Shown piece after piece: positions 1 to 9,302 of a stretch of 64,000 nucleotides of DNA. The stretch's first letter is position 1, and every line of letters starts with the position of its first letter. Where the stretch lies: assembly GCA_012862575.1 (NCBI GenBank), contig BLSF01000049.1, forward strand, positions 62,001 through 126,000, in the 5' to 3' direction. A program made the translations under genes and the position numbers. The DNA comes from Parietichytrium sp. I65-24A. Lineage: Eukaryota; Sar; Bigyra; Thraustochytrida; Thraustochytriidae. Under the pieces are notes generated by a model, which did no database searches, was not told where the DNA came from, and saw only the letters and a list, made by a program, of their open reading frames with translations.

Positions 1-678
1 TATTTGGTGCTGATGGAAAGAGCGTATCTCATACACAACTTCCGTGATCCCGAGCCACGCATGACTCATCAGGTCTATCGGGCAAATTTTTGCATTATTG
101 TAATCTACGTTGCGCTTCTCCTGTGGGTTCTCACAACGGTTGGGGCGAACATATCTGTAACGCCAGACAGCAGCGGTGAAGAGGAAGGCGTCTGCGTACT
201 TACGTTTGGGAGTGAGCCGATGACTTACCTCACCACTTTTGACGCACTTTGCGGGGTGCTTTTGACCTCGGAGTTTATAGTCCCCTTACTGCAAGGGATG
301 CGATCGGTTCAGCCCTTGGCAACAACTGCATCCTCCAACTCGAACCTAGTAATGCAAAGCCAGCTAAGGCGATGCGTGTTGGGTTCTCTCATTACATTTT
401 CGTCCTCCATCTTGAACTTGGGCCAAATAAGCATACATGGGCAACAGCTGTCCCACCACTGCCTCTTCTTCTGCTTTATTGATCTCTTCGCAAACATGAT
501 AGCTTCGCACATCATGGTGCCATACACCAGACGATCAGATAGGAGGGCGAGCGCCACCACGAGAGCCTCTTCGGTTACGGCGATGCACCGACGCACCAGT
601 GCGTGCTCGGAGGCTTCCGAACGTCCTTTTGGCGATGTTTACACTTCAAACGAGGCGTGGGGCATCTCTGGGGTCTAG
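1..678 (+). CDS. Partial polytopic membrane protein (left edge)
   Basis: The reading frame is open through the left edge of the window, so the true start is probably outside. About 220 residues are visible. There are four hydrophobic stretches: about residues 28-48, 78-98, 123-145 and 150-172 of the visible part. They are followed by a Ser/Arg/Thr-rich hydrophilic tail of about 50 residues. This looks like the last transmembrane helices and the cytosolic tail of a multi-pass protein. I do not recognise the family. The same frame stays open after the TAG at 676-678, through to 1071. The gene could therefore be interrupted, or an intron could remove the stop. Function unknown. Confidence 0.45.
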   Translation, partial: YLVLMERAYLIHNFRDPEPRMTHQVYRANFCIIVIYVALLLWVLTTVGANISVTPDSSGEEEGVCVLTFGSEPMTYLTTFDALCGVLLTSEFIVPLLQGMRSVQPLATTASSNSNLVMQSQLRRCVLGSLITFSSSILNLGQISIHGQQLSHHCLFFCFIDLFANMIASHIMVPYTRRSDRRASATTRASSVTAMHRRTSACSEASERPFGDVYTSNEAWGISGV

Positions 679-1071
679 AGACCCGACCCCTTCAAGTCAG
701 CAAACCCATTTCCCGGAAGACACGCGCCCTATTTCGGCCCAAGCAAGCCCATGTCTTACCGGGCAGTCCAGAAAAAAGCAATGCGGTCCTTCTTGAACCT
801 ATTGGAGACTTGCGCCAGCGATGATGTAGTCGTGCTCGTGTTTTCATCTATTGTTTCCATGAGAATGTCGCTCTGCATCAAGTCGTGGGAGCAACTATGT
901 GACAGGAAGATGCAAAAGCCCACCATGCTAGATTTCCCTCATGTGCTCTACTCACTCCGCGTCTGGCTAATCTACCTTCTCGCTTCCGAGCCGTGCTCGA
1001 TTTGCGACCTGTGGACGTGGACTGAAGCTCTAGAAAAGCTGCTTGTGGATTCTGAGATTGGCCCGCATTAA
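679..1071 (+). other. In-frame continuation after the stop of the edge gene
   Basis: The frame of the preceding membrane protein continues with no further stop from 679 to the TAA at 1069-1071. It encodes about 130 residues. A usable ATG lies at 751 and another at 781. The segment is helix-prone and rich in Cys, Leu and Ser. I recognise no family. It could be a separate small gene, a downstream exon of the edge gene, or part of a decayed gene. Coding status is uncertain. Confidence 0.25.
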
Positions 1072-1184
1072 TTTCGTTTGTGCCTTTGCGTCCAATCTCT
1101 CCCAATACACTTGGTAGAGTGAATATTTTCTTGTGCATTAAAATTAAATGAAGAAATTTACAGTTGATTCGAGCACATTTTATG

Positions 1185-1682
1185 TTGTTCTGTTTCCCAA
1201 ACGAATTCTGAGTAGTATTGAGAGCGAAACCAGTGAATGAGTTGTTTTGACTGTACAAAGGAAGGAACACAACTGGGACCAAATTTGGTAACGACAGAAT
1301 AAGTACAAGTCGAATCAGTCGAACCTTGGCAAGTTGGAAACAGGGATGATGACACCGCGTCGCTGTTTGGACGAATGGCCAACGTCACGCCATGAATGGA
1401 AACAGCAGGAAGAGGGCAGGTTTGCGGTGTTTGTAGTACCATTTCTGTTCACACGAGACACTGGAGAGACCTGGGATCTGCCGTCACATAGAAACACTTA
1501 AAAAGCCAATGTAATGCCCCACCTGCTCCCGGAGCTCCGTCATGAGCCATAGCTTCTAAAGAAAATACAAACAGCGCTGTCCATCAGAATGGTTTCTTTC
1601 TTTATCTTCGGCGTTCCATCAGCTGCGCCAGAAGCCACTTAACTTTGTGTGTTTCAAACTCTTTTCTTTGCTACCACATATA
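1185..1682 (-). repeat. Module A, left copy
   Basis: This stretch closely resembles 59690-60145 and 60374-60795 and is clearly diverged from both. Read on the minus strand, one frame keeps its peptide pattern across copies (for example TCPLP, SIHGVTLA, STDST and TYSVVT). That suggests a decayed protein-coding segment rather than structural DNA. A hydrophobic stretch lies near the start of that peptide in the right-hand copies. In those copies module A runs directly into module B. Here the similarity to A stops near 1682, in the sequence ACCACATATATACT, and about 5 kb containing the NLR gene follows before module B. Confidence 0.7.
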
Positions 1683-1891
1683 TACTTAATCTCCGTTGAA
1701 TTTCTTTTCTTATTGCTCATAAAGTTTTAAAATTGAATGACTGTGTAACATCGTTCAAGATTATACGCTTTAACAAATGCGCTGACGAAAGCTTGCTCTC
1801 CTTCCCGTCCGCGGCAACTCCTTGAGAATGGACGTTTTGACTTAGTCGCTATGCTCGTAGACTTCGCCACTCCAAATTCCAAGAGGTTCGG

Positions 1892-4800
1892 TTACTTGGC
1901 TCTGCCTTCGCAAACACAGCAAATGTGCACTGAGTTTCCACTCCCAACCACCACTGTATCCGAGTAATGGCATTCCTCCTCAATCGAACCTTCCACCGAT
2001 ATACCAACAAAGCCATCCGCCGAAAGCTGATTGCCATCGATGACATATACGGTGCTAGAACCAGCCAACGAGGTCCGTGCGCTGGCGGTGTCAGCGACAG
2101 CCGGCTTCCCGGTACTTGCGCTCCACACACGCGTAGATCCACCCCCATCGACGCTCACAATCCTGTCCCCGTCGATGGCAACACTATTCACAGAAGAAGT
2201 GTGACCCTCCAGAGTGTGAAGCAGCGCGCCGTCCTTGGCACTCCACATGCACACCGTCCTGTCAGAACTGCCGCTCACAATCCTGTCCCCGTCGATGGCA
2301 ACACTATTCACAGAAGAAGTGTGACCCTCCAGATTGTGAAGCAGCGCGCCGTCCTTGGCACTCCACACGCACACCGTCGTGTCATAACTGCCGCTCACAA
2401 TCCTGTCCCCGTCGATGGCCACGCTGCACACATAATAAAGGTGATAATCCAGAATGTGAAGCAGCGCGCCGTCCTTGGCACTCCACACGCACACCGTCGT
2501 GTCATAACTGCCGCTCACAATCCTGTCCCCGTCGATGGCCACACAAGTCACTTCTTTAGTATGTCCCCTCAGGGTGTGAAGCAGCGCGCCGTCCTTGGCA
2601 CTCCAAACGCGCACCGTGTTGTCCCAACCGCCACTCACAATCTTGTCCCCGTCGATGGCCACGCTTTTCACCACGTCAGTGTGTCCCTCCAGAGTGTGNG
2701 CGCACCGTCCTTGGCACTCCACACGCGCACCGTATTGTCAATACTGCTGCTCACAATCCTGTCCCCGTCGATGGCCACGCTAGACGCACCCTTGAAGTGC
2801 CCCTCCAGAGTTTGAAGCAGCGCACCGTCCTTGGCACTCCACACGCGCACCGTACTGTCATCACTGCCGCTCACAATCCTGTCCCCGCCGATGGCCACGC
2901 TTCTCACTTCGCCAGTGTGCCCCTCCAGAGTGTGAAGCAGCGCGCCGTCCTTGGCACTCCACACGCGCACCGTCTTGTCATCACTGCCGCTCACAATTCT
3001 GTCACCGTTGATGGCCACACTATTCACAGATTTAGTGTGACCAACGAGCACCTTGCGAAGTGCGGACCGCGCAGGTGTGAGTGTGGGCTGGAGAAACTTG
3101 AGCCACGGCTTTGGCATCACGTCCTCAAAGTCTCGTTCGAGCATCACATGGTCGCGCGGGAGCCGGCCCCACAGCTGGGAGGCCAGCTCGAGAGGGTCGC
3201 GAGCCAGGATGTTTGAGGCCATATCGAGAACCCGAAGCACGTCATCCACATTCCGATCGCGTTTCTCTTCAGGGTACGCTTCATCCATGTCCGCCACCAG
3301 CTGGCTCGCTTGGACGCCATCCCGTAGCGCACGCAACAGCCACTCAAAGTCCAACAAGTGCTTGTCTGCTTCGCCAAACCTCTCAACCTCGCAGAGGTGG
3401 AACAGCAAATGCTGGAGAGAATACGCGGCGCTCTCATGCTCGAGAAGCAAGTCAGCCATTTCGTCAAACGCGGGGTCAAGGTCGTCGAACACGAGGTGCT
3501 CCGACTTGCCGTTGAGGTCGCCCACAAGCCAGTCAGACATGGACTTGTGCACGAACTGCAGGCGTCCTTCCGGACTCAAGTAGAGCATATTTTGCGTATC
3601 GCGCAAAAGTTTGCTCACGCCTTCATCGCGCTTCTTTTTCCGGGCGTGCTCTTTTCTCTGCTTGCGCCAGTCATCAGGCACGTGTTTCACCAGCACCTGC
3701 TCCACGAGCGACTGCGGCATGGGCTCACGAGCAACCAGCATCAGCGAAAGCAGCTCCCTGTACAACGCGTTGCCGAGTTTGTTATGGAGGCGGCCATAAT
3801 ACTTTGCGTACAAGGCATCCAGAGTAGCCGGAAAGCGACTGTTATCTTCCAGAGCCTCCAAAGACAAGGATTTGGTGTCTTTGAGCATGTCCTCCAAGAA
3901 GCGTGTGTAGATGAACTTGCCTTCCGAGCGTTTGACAAGCTCGTCGACGACTGACTTCATCTCGGATTCCTGGACTATGCCGGACAAGCGGTGCCGGAGG
4001 TACGCAGCCATATCTTGGCCATTCTTTGCCACCTCAACATCGATTTCGGTAGGGTTGAAATTACTCAGCTTGTGAGGAATGAAGCTCTGTTTACGGGAAG
4101 TGAGAACGAGCCTGAGCCATTTCGGTGTCTCTGTCACCCACTCCGTTTGGATCAAGTCGAGGAATTCTTTTAGTTTACTTTCCTCGCACTCGTCCAGAGC
4201 ATCAAAGATGACCAAAATCGGAACGGGTGAGTTGGGGACTTTGCTGCATGGCGTAGCAATCAGTTTGTGGAATGCTTCTGCGATGAGCTTCTCGTCCAGA
4301 TCAGAAATGTTGGCCTTGTCTTCCATCAACTCCTTTTTCAGCCCGGGTACGACACGGCTTAGCTGGTTGGCAATTGACTTGAAAACTTGGAGCAGTTTGC
4401 TCGTCTCTCGATGGTTATGCTTGAACGAGTGAATGGCCCCAACGTGGACATTTCCATCTTGCTTCCCACCACTTCGTCGCAAAGACAAACGCTGAGACAC
4501 TCGCTGCACTATAGAAGTCTTGCGTTGGTCTCCGGTAGCCAGCAGGGATTCGGTCTTTCCATCATACAATCCGCCACGCCTCGCCACCTCTGCTGCCAGG
4601 GTGGATTTACCAGCACCAGGGCCGCCAAGAAGTACGAACGCTCGCGTCCACTCATGTTCCGGCCGCGAGTACCACTGGTGTAGCTCGTCCAAGATCCACT
4701 GTCGTGTGCCCGGCGCGAATTCCTCTGCTTTCGTCATAGCTGCTCTCACGGGGTTTGCGAATTGTACTCGGAACAAGTTGAGACGAGACTTGCCTGAAGA

Positions 4801-5847
4801 GCTGAGGCCGTAGGCTTCGTCCTTCCTTTTCTGTTCGACGTACTCTTTCAACTGCTGGGCAATGTCTTTCTTTCGCTCAAGGTCATCCTCGTGGTGGCAT
4901 CCGTCCACGACTTCGAGATCACCAATGTCCATTTTGAGCCGGGCTCCCCATTGCGCTTTGTCCTTCATCTCTGACTCCATCACCAGCGGAATCATTCCAG
5001 TGATGCCTTTCTCCATCACTGTTCCGTTGAACTCGCGGAGGCAGTTGTCGTTCGTTTTGGTACCAATCCAGTCCATGTCAATCTTGCTGCTGTAATTTCT
5101 TGTCACACAAACGACCACAAATTGGGAGTTCTTGATACCGTCGGCCATGGCCTGGCCCACACCGGACCCTTTCGCCATCTCTCCTCTCCCATTCTCGCCG
5201 TCGTCCACCCACACGTCCAGACCCAGTTTCTCGAGTCGGAACGCGATGGAAGCGACTTTTTTGTGGTTGGAGCTTTTATCCCCCCAGTCGTGCGACAAGA
5301 ACACGTCCCAGGTTTGTTTGCGATCGGATCCAAGCCGGGAAGCAAGCCGAGTGGCCATCTCGCTGGCCACGTCAGAGTGGTTTCCACTTGTCGCATCGAT
5401 GTACAGCATCTCTCCGAGCTCCATTTTGAGTCGAGGACTCCACCTGCCTTGGTTCTTCATCGCGGAACCCGTGACAACTGGCAGCATCCGCAGCGTGCCC
5501 TTTTCCTGCACGGCGAGATCGAACTCGCTCCGACAGGTCCTGCTTTGCTTGTTGGATGCTTCTTCTCCGGCACCGATGCATTGGTCGTATTCGTCATCGA
5601 TGAGCACGAACACCATGTCAGCTGCAGCTAGCGTGCCTGCCCGGTCCGTCTTGTCTTTCTTCCAGCTCACCCTAGACAACGACTTGCGCTTGCCATCGCC
5701 ATGTTTTGTGGGCTCGTCGAACTCAAAGGAGGCAGAGACTTTCAAGCCATACTCTTCCGATGCGAGCGAGTCGCGGAGCTCTTTCGCAACGGCGCTGGAC
5801 GCTCGGCTGTGCGACAAGAACACGGTTGCGCCACCACTTTTGCCCAT
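1892..5847 (-). CDS. TIR-TIR-NACHT-WD40 STAND (NLR-like) protein
   Basis: A large signal-transduction ATPase with immune-receptor architecture. Residues about 7-165 form a first TIR-like domain (starting VFLSHSRAS). Residues about 177-335 form a second (WDVFLSHDWGD, then LEKLGLDVWVDD). The second halves of the two domains resemble each other, which suggests internal duplication. A Cys-x-x-Glu-Phe motif of the kind near the TIR NADase glutamate is present in both (CRSEF, CLREF). A NACHT-type ATPase follows, with Walker A GGPGAGKST near residue 406 and Walker B VIFDALDE near 545. Eight 40-residue WD40 units start near residue 933, and a short unique tail ends in CEGRAK. The reading frame breaks only at the single N at 2699, where the 120-bp period is short by four bases. 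I read this as an assembly join, not a mutation. By analogy with fungal HET-E and bacterial TIR-STAND proteins, ligand sensing by the propeller would trigger oligomerisation and TIR signalling. The ligand is unknown. No intron is needed. Confidence 0.85.
2090..3048 (-). repeat. WD40-coding tandem array, 120-bp period, 8 units
   Basis: Eight tandem units encode the propeller of the NLR-like gene. The period is exactly 120 bp except at the N at 2699. Blocks such as the one encoding WSAKDGALLHT are almost unchanged at DNA level from unit to unit. Variation sits at a few codons after GHT, before the WD-type aspartate and around the VW motif. Such homogeneity implies recent duplication or gene conversion. 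The true copy number is uncertain because arrays like this collapse during assembly. Confidence 0.9.
2699..2699. other. Single ambiguous base at a repeat join
   Basis: One N lies in the WD40 array, between GTGTG and the next CGCACCGTCC. The spacing between equivalent positions of neighbouring units is 116 bp here and 120 bp elsewhere. The other three Ns in the window (58296, 59168, 60373) also sit at repeat joins, so they probably mark scaffold joins of unknown true length. Confidence 0.85.
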
Positions 5848-5980
5848 TCTATGTCACTGTCACAGGTCTCTTCAAAGTTCCCCAACAACTGCTCTTCTCC
5901 TTTCACTTCTCATTCACCGTCCGAGTTCCTGCTTGCTGCTCTCCGCTCTTTCCGCACTGCGCGTCCACACTCTTGCGCCA

Positions 5981-6665
5981 ACGTCACGTACGTCACGTAC
6001 GCCGCGTGCTTTTGAACTCGGTGTCCTGTGTGTTAGTACTCAGTACTCACAGTACTCGAGTTCTTTTAAAAGCCTCTGTGTCCACTTCTCCGATTGGAAT
6101 TTGACACGCTCGAAGTACTTATCTCTCTCTGTCTCTTTCCGTCTCTGTTCTCTCTCTCAGCAATCTGAGGGCCTACACAGCCTACACAGCCTACACTACG
6201 ACTTCCATCTCGAACGGTAGAAGCTGGACTAGCACTCGGCGAGTGTACTCGGTTACTAGCGCTGGGATCGCTTATCATACCAAGAGTGCTATCATTCGCT
6301 CTCTGGAAACAGTAGCTAACCAGATATAGCTTAGTGCACACTTCGTCTACGAAGGTCATAATCAGAGGTGACCTGACTACTACGTTAAAGCGCTAGAGAG
6401 TAGCTCATAAGAGCTAACTTTAGCTGTGGATGAGTTTCGGGATGTGTGTTTCCCCCTTTACAACTATCTATCCGTTACAGTAGTAACAATGACGGTGGTC
6501 ACGTAAAAGAAGCAGATTCACAAAAGATTGAGGTGTGCAGGAGGTCCTATCCAGTAGGTTATCCTTCGTCTTAGACAGCTGAGGGAAGACCCGACTACTA
6601 GTACATAAGTAGCCCCTCTAATTCCTGGGCTAGTAGCTAGCTAGAGTTGGGAGCAGAAGGCTTTG
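5981..6665. other. Upstream region of the NLR-like gene
   Basis: This holds a duplicated ACGTCACGT unit (5981-6000), repeated GTACTC motifs (about 6033-6057), a CT-rich microsatellite (about 6121-6160) and a 9-bp CCTACACAG array of nearly three copies (6172-6196). Beyond it lies a stretch rich in CTAG, TAGC and TACT words (about 6204-6650). I see no convincing open reading frame. It probably contains the promoter of the minus-strand gene starting at 5847. No individual regulatory site can be named with confidence. Confidence 0.5.
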
Positions 6666-7486
6666 CGTGAGACATGAGCCTGAGATGCAGGATTCAATTC
6701 TACAAATCTACAAAGGATAATGCGAGAGAGAATGAGATCTTGGGCGTCAGATGGGTGGAGATTGGTCGCTCTCAGCGCCACATCCGGTCGATAAGACGTC
6801 GAAGGCGTGTCCTGTGGATGGCAACGCTCACCCGCGTTTGGAAATTTGGAAATAATAGACGGTGCGTCGCGATAGGACAGGGCCACGGCCTGTGGCTGTG
6901 GCTGTGGCGCTGCGAGCATTTGATTCCACCTCGTTGGTCTGTCCGTTTCTGATGGTCTTTCACCTTCGGCACTAGAGTGCACACCGCGGAGCCGGCAGGT
7001 CTAAACTTGAGCAAATCGTTCGGATGTTTGGGAGCAAGTCGTTTCGCGCCTCAGGTTGGGACGCCAATCGACGAGATTGATCCCTGGCAACTCGCGATGT
7101 AGAGTTCTGAGCGAAACAGAACCCCTTGAACTTACACCAAGTCCGAAGTTCCACTTCAGGTGCACGCATCTACTAGCCTAACGACCACTGTGTCGTACCG
7201 CCGCTCGTTGTCATTGTTCTCAAAAGGTGCAGAGTACACGTCCACATCATAGGTCGAAGGTGTCGAAGGTTTTTCGGGTTTGATTTTATGGTGTCAGATT
7301 CGACTGGTCCTACTTGCTTTTTCCCTTTTCGATCTCGTTCACCAACAAAGGTAGTTTACTCTCGATGCCCTCCAAATGGTTCGCAAAGATGTCTCTCGTG
7401 TCGGCTATCTGAAGGAAGTAGCGTTTGCCCAAATGATCCACTGTGTCGTCAAAATAGCAGTCCGCTCCGATGCTTTGCGATTCGTC
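6666..7486 (-). repeat. Module B, left copy
   Basis: This copy is similar to 58297-58970, 60796-61680 and the shorter 23166-23690. Read on the minus strand it encodes conserved peptide blocks: QSIG-x-DCYF, then GKRYFLQ, then a short C-terminal helix ending in a stop at 7310-7312. Further along comes a second block (DVDVYS then RYDT). Substitutions between copies in these blocks are mostly conservative (D/N, D/E, H/R). That indicates a decayed protein-coding family rather than random repeats. Module B begins at ACATGAGCCTGAGATG, the sequence that directly follows module A in the right-hand copies. Confidence 0.7.
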
Positions 7487-8484
7487 CTGAAAAACAAATG
7501 AGGGTAAAACACATCCCCTTCAGCGACACGCGTGGTCTCATCGAAGGCCCGCTTTTGGACAACAGAAGTGTCTCTTCAGATGAGTCAACAGCGTTCGCAT
7601 GTTCGTAACGCGTGTTTCAGTTTTGTAGGTACACATAATCGGCAGGACTTCATTCTGCGAGGATTTAAACAAACTCGTGCGCCAGGGATGCGCTTGCAAA
7701 GGGTTCAGTCGCGAATGTCACTCTTTCCCACCCACAGACGCCACCCTTTCCTTGCGATGGAAGATGGCCATCGTCCTCGAGAGCTAGAGTTTGTCTCCGT
7801 GTATGTAAAGGCTGTTGGCTCTGACTTTTTCTCGTTCTCTTGTGCCTCCTTCGCGGCTACTTCAGTGGAGATTTCAGATTTTTCGCGATTGTTGAGGGCA
7901 TTGAACAATCCATTTAGAACGTCGACCCTTTTCTCCACTCGCTCGAGCCGAGAGTCCAAGCGATCTTCGATGTCGTCTATTCGCGTGAGCACGATCTCGC
8001 TTATCAGTCGCGTCATCTGCCCAAAGAAAATATTTATCCTGTGGGAATCAGAGTCGGCCTTCAATGAGTTTGGGACTGGCAGGTTCACTTTCCCATCCAC
8101 CAAGTCTTTCTCAAGTACAATTGACAGCCGCGGGGCTCCGCTCTCATAGCGACGCCCTTCTCCGACAATCTCAGTGGGCTGGATTCGCTCGTCACCGAAG
8201 GCAGCAAGTCTTAAAATCAGGTCTTCGACATCATTCGCCGATTGAATGCTGCTGCTGCCCGCTGTGGGATATTCACGTGGACGATTCCTCCGAGCAGGAG
8301 GACGACAAAGCGATGCTGTCGCAGGTGGCGATTTTGGCCAAGAGATAGGAGGTTGGCTTTGGCGAAGAGGAGGATGTGCACATACAGATGAGGGTATCGC
8401 GGAACACCAAATTTGCTCAGGTGACGCTGGAATGGAAGGACATGAGATGGAGATGGGGTGAATGGAAAGAATTTGAATTTCAGA
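7310..8484 (-). CDS. Coiled-coil protein ending in the module B domain (tentative model)
   Basis: On the minus strand a frame is open from about 8484 to 7705 (about 260 codons). It has no ATG before 8103 and has a possible splice acceptor, GTCACAG, at its upstream end. It encodes a Pro/Ser/Arg-rich start, then a segment containing DLILRLAAFGDER, then a coiled coil with heptad-like DDIEDRLDSRLERVEKRVD. A second exon from 7486 to the stop at 7310, preceded by a TTTTTCAG acceptor, would add the module B block (QSIGADCYFDD, GKRYFLQIADTRDIF). The donor joining the two is not certain, and the first exon is not found. I do not recognise the family. Tandem placement beside the NLR gene on the same strand may be functional or coincidental. 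Confidence 0.35.
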
Positions 8485-9235
8485 GCTGTGACCCCATCAC
8501 GGATCTTCGAGGCGTGGCTGGCGTGGCGGCGGGTTTCTTGCGTTAGAGTGTATATTGCATCTGTTTTCCTGCCATGCCAATGTCGCCGAGTATTTTCAGA
8601 GACACGACCTGCTAGGCGCGGCCGCGCTTGCGAGTATTGCGCAAATGTTAGTGCTCTCCCTCAGGATACCATATGCTGATGGTCCAGATCACCACGTGAA
8701 GACTATAATACAGTACCAAGCACTTTTCTCTGGCGACCATCAGTCACATCAGACATCATCAGACCATCATTTGTTGATTCTCTCATTTCTCTCATCCGAC
8801 TTGGTCAAAAACTCAATTATGCAAAAGTGTTTGTATCTTGGGATGCTACTCCTCATTATATTACTCTTACTCCGCCCAAAGCTACCACCAGTCAAGTATG
8901 GTGTAGGCTATCCAACTAGAGTTAACACCCTTCATTACCACACAGATACAAACACACATAGCTCGTTTGGGAACAGCCGAACAGTTCCTCCGCACCTTAC
9001 GCAGAACAAACCAAATGCGTTCTTCAACGAGTGGCCACACTAGCACCGCCTACCCAGCCTTACCCGCCTCTTCGCTCCACACCACCTATCAATCCTCTAT
9101 CTACGGAGCCCAACGTTGGAACCACTCACAAGCTGTCAGTCACACAACGCCATCCTGTCCGCGCCAGGCGTCCTCGCGGAACCCCCGGAACATTCCCCGC
9201 GCACCCCCGTTGCCGTTGCCGTTGCCGTGGACCCT

Positions 9236-9290
9236 TCCCTCTCTCTCTCTCTGTCTCTCTCTGTCTCTGTCTCTGTCTCTTTCTGTCTCA
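9236..9290. repeat. CT microsatellite before RRP5
   Basis: An impure (CT)n tract with CTGT interruptions ends 12 bases before the RRP5 start codon. It is preceded by three copies of a GTTGCC hexamer (about 9208-9227). It lies in the probable 5' untranslated or core promoter region. Pyrimidines are on the coding strand here. Confidence 0.8.
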
Positions 9291-9302
9291 CAAAAGGGCG
9301 GG

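Noticed and set aside
1967-3216. Long plus-strand open frames across the WD40 array
   Set aside because: They mirror the 120-bp repeat of the minus-strand NLR gene and have repetitive, non-protein-like composition.
1683-6665. NLR segment as a DNA transposon cargo
   Set aside because: No transposase, terminal inverted repeat or clear target duplication is visible at either edge, so only the positional observation is reported.
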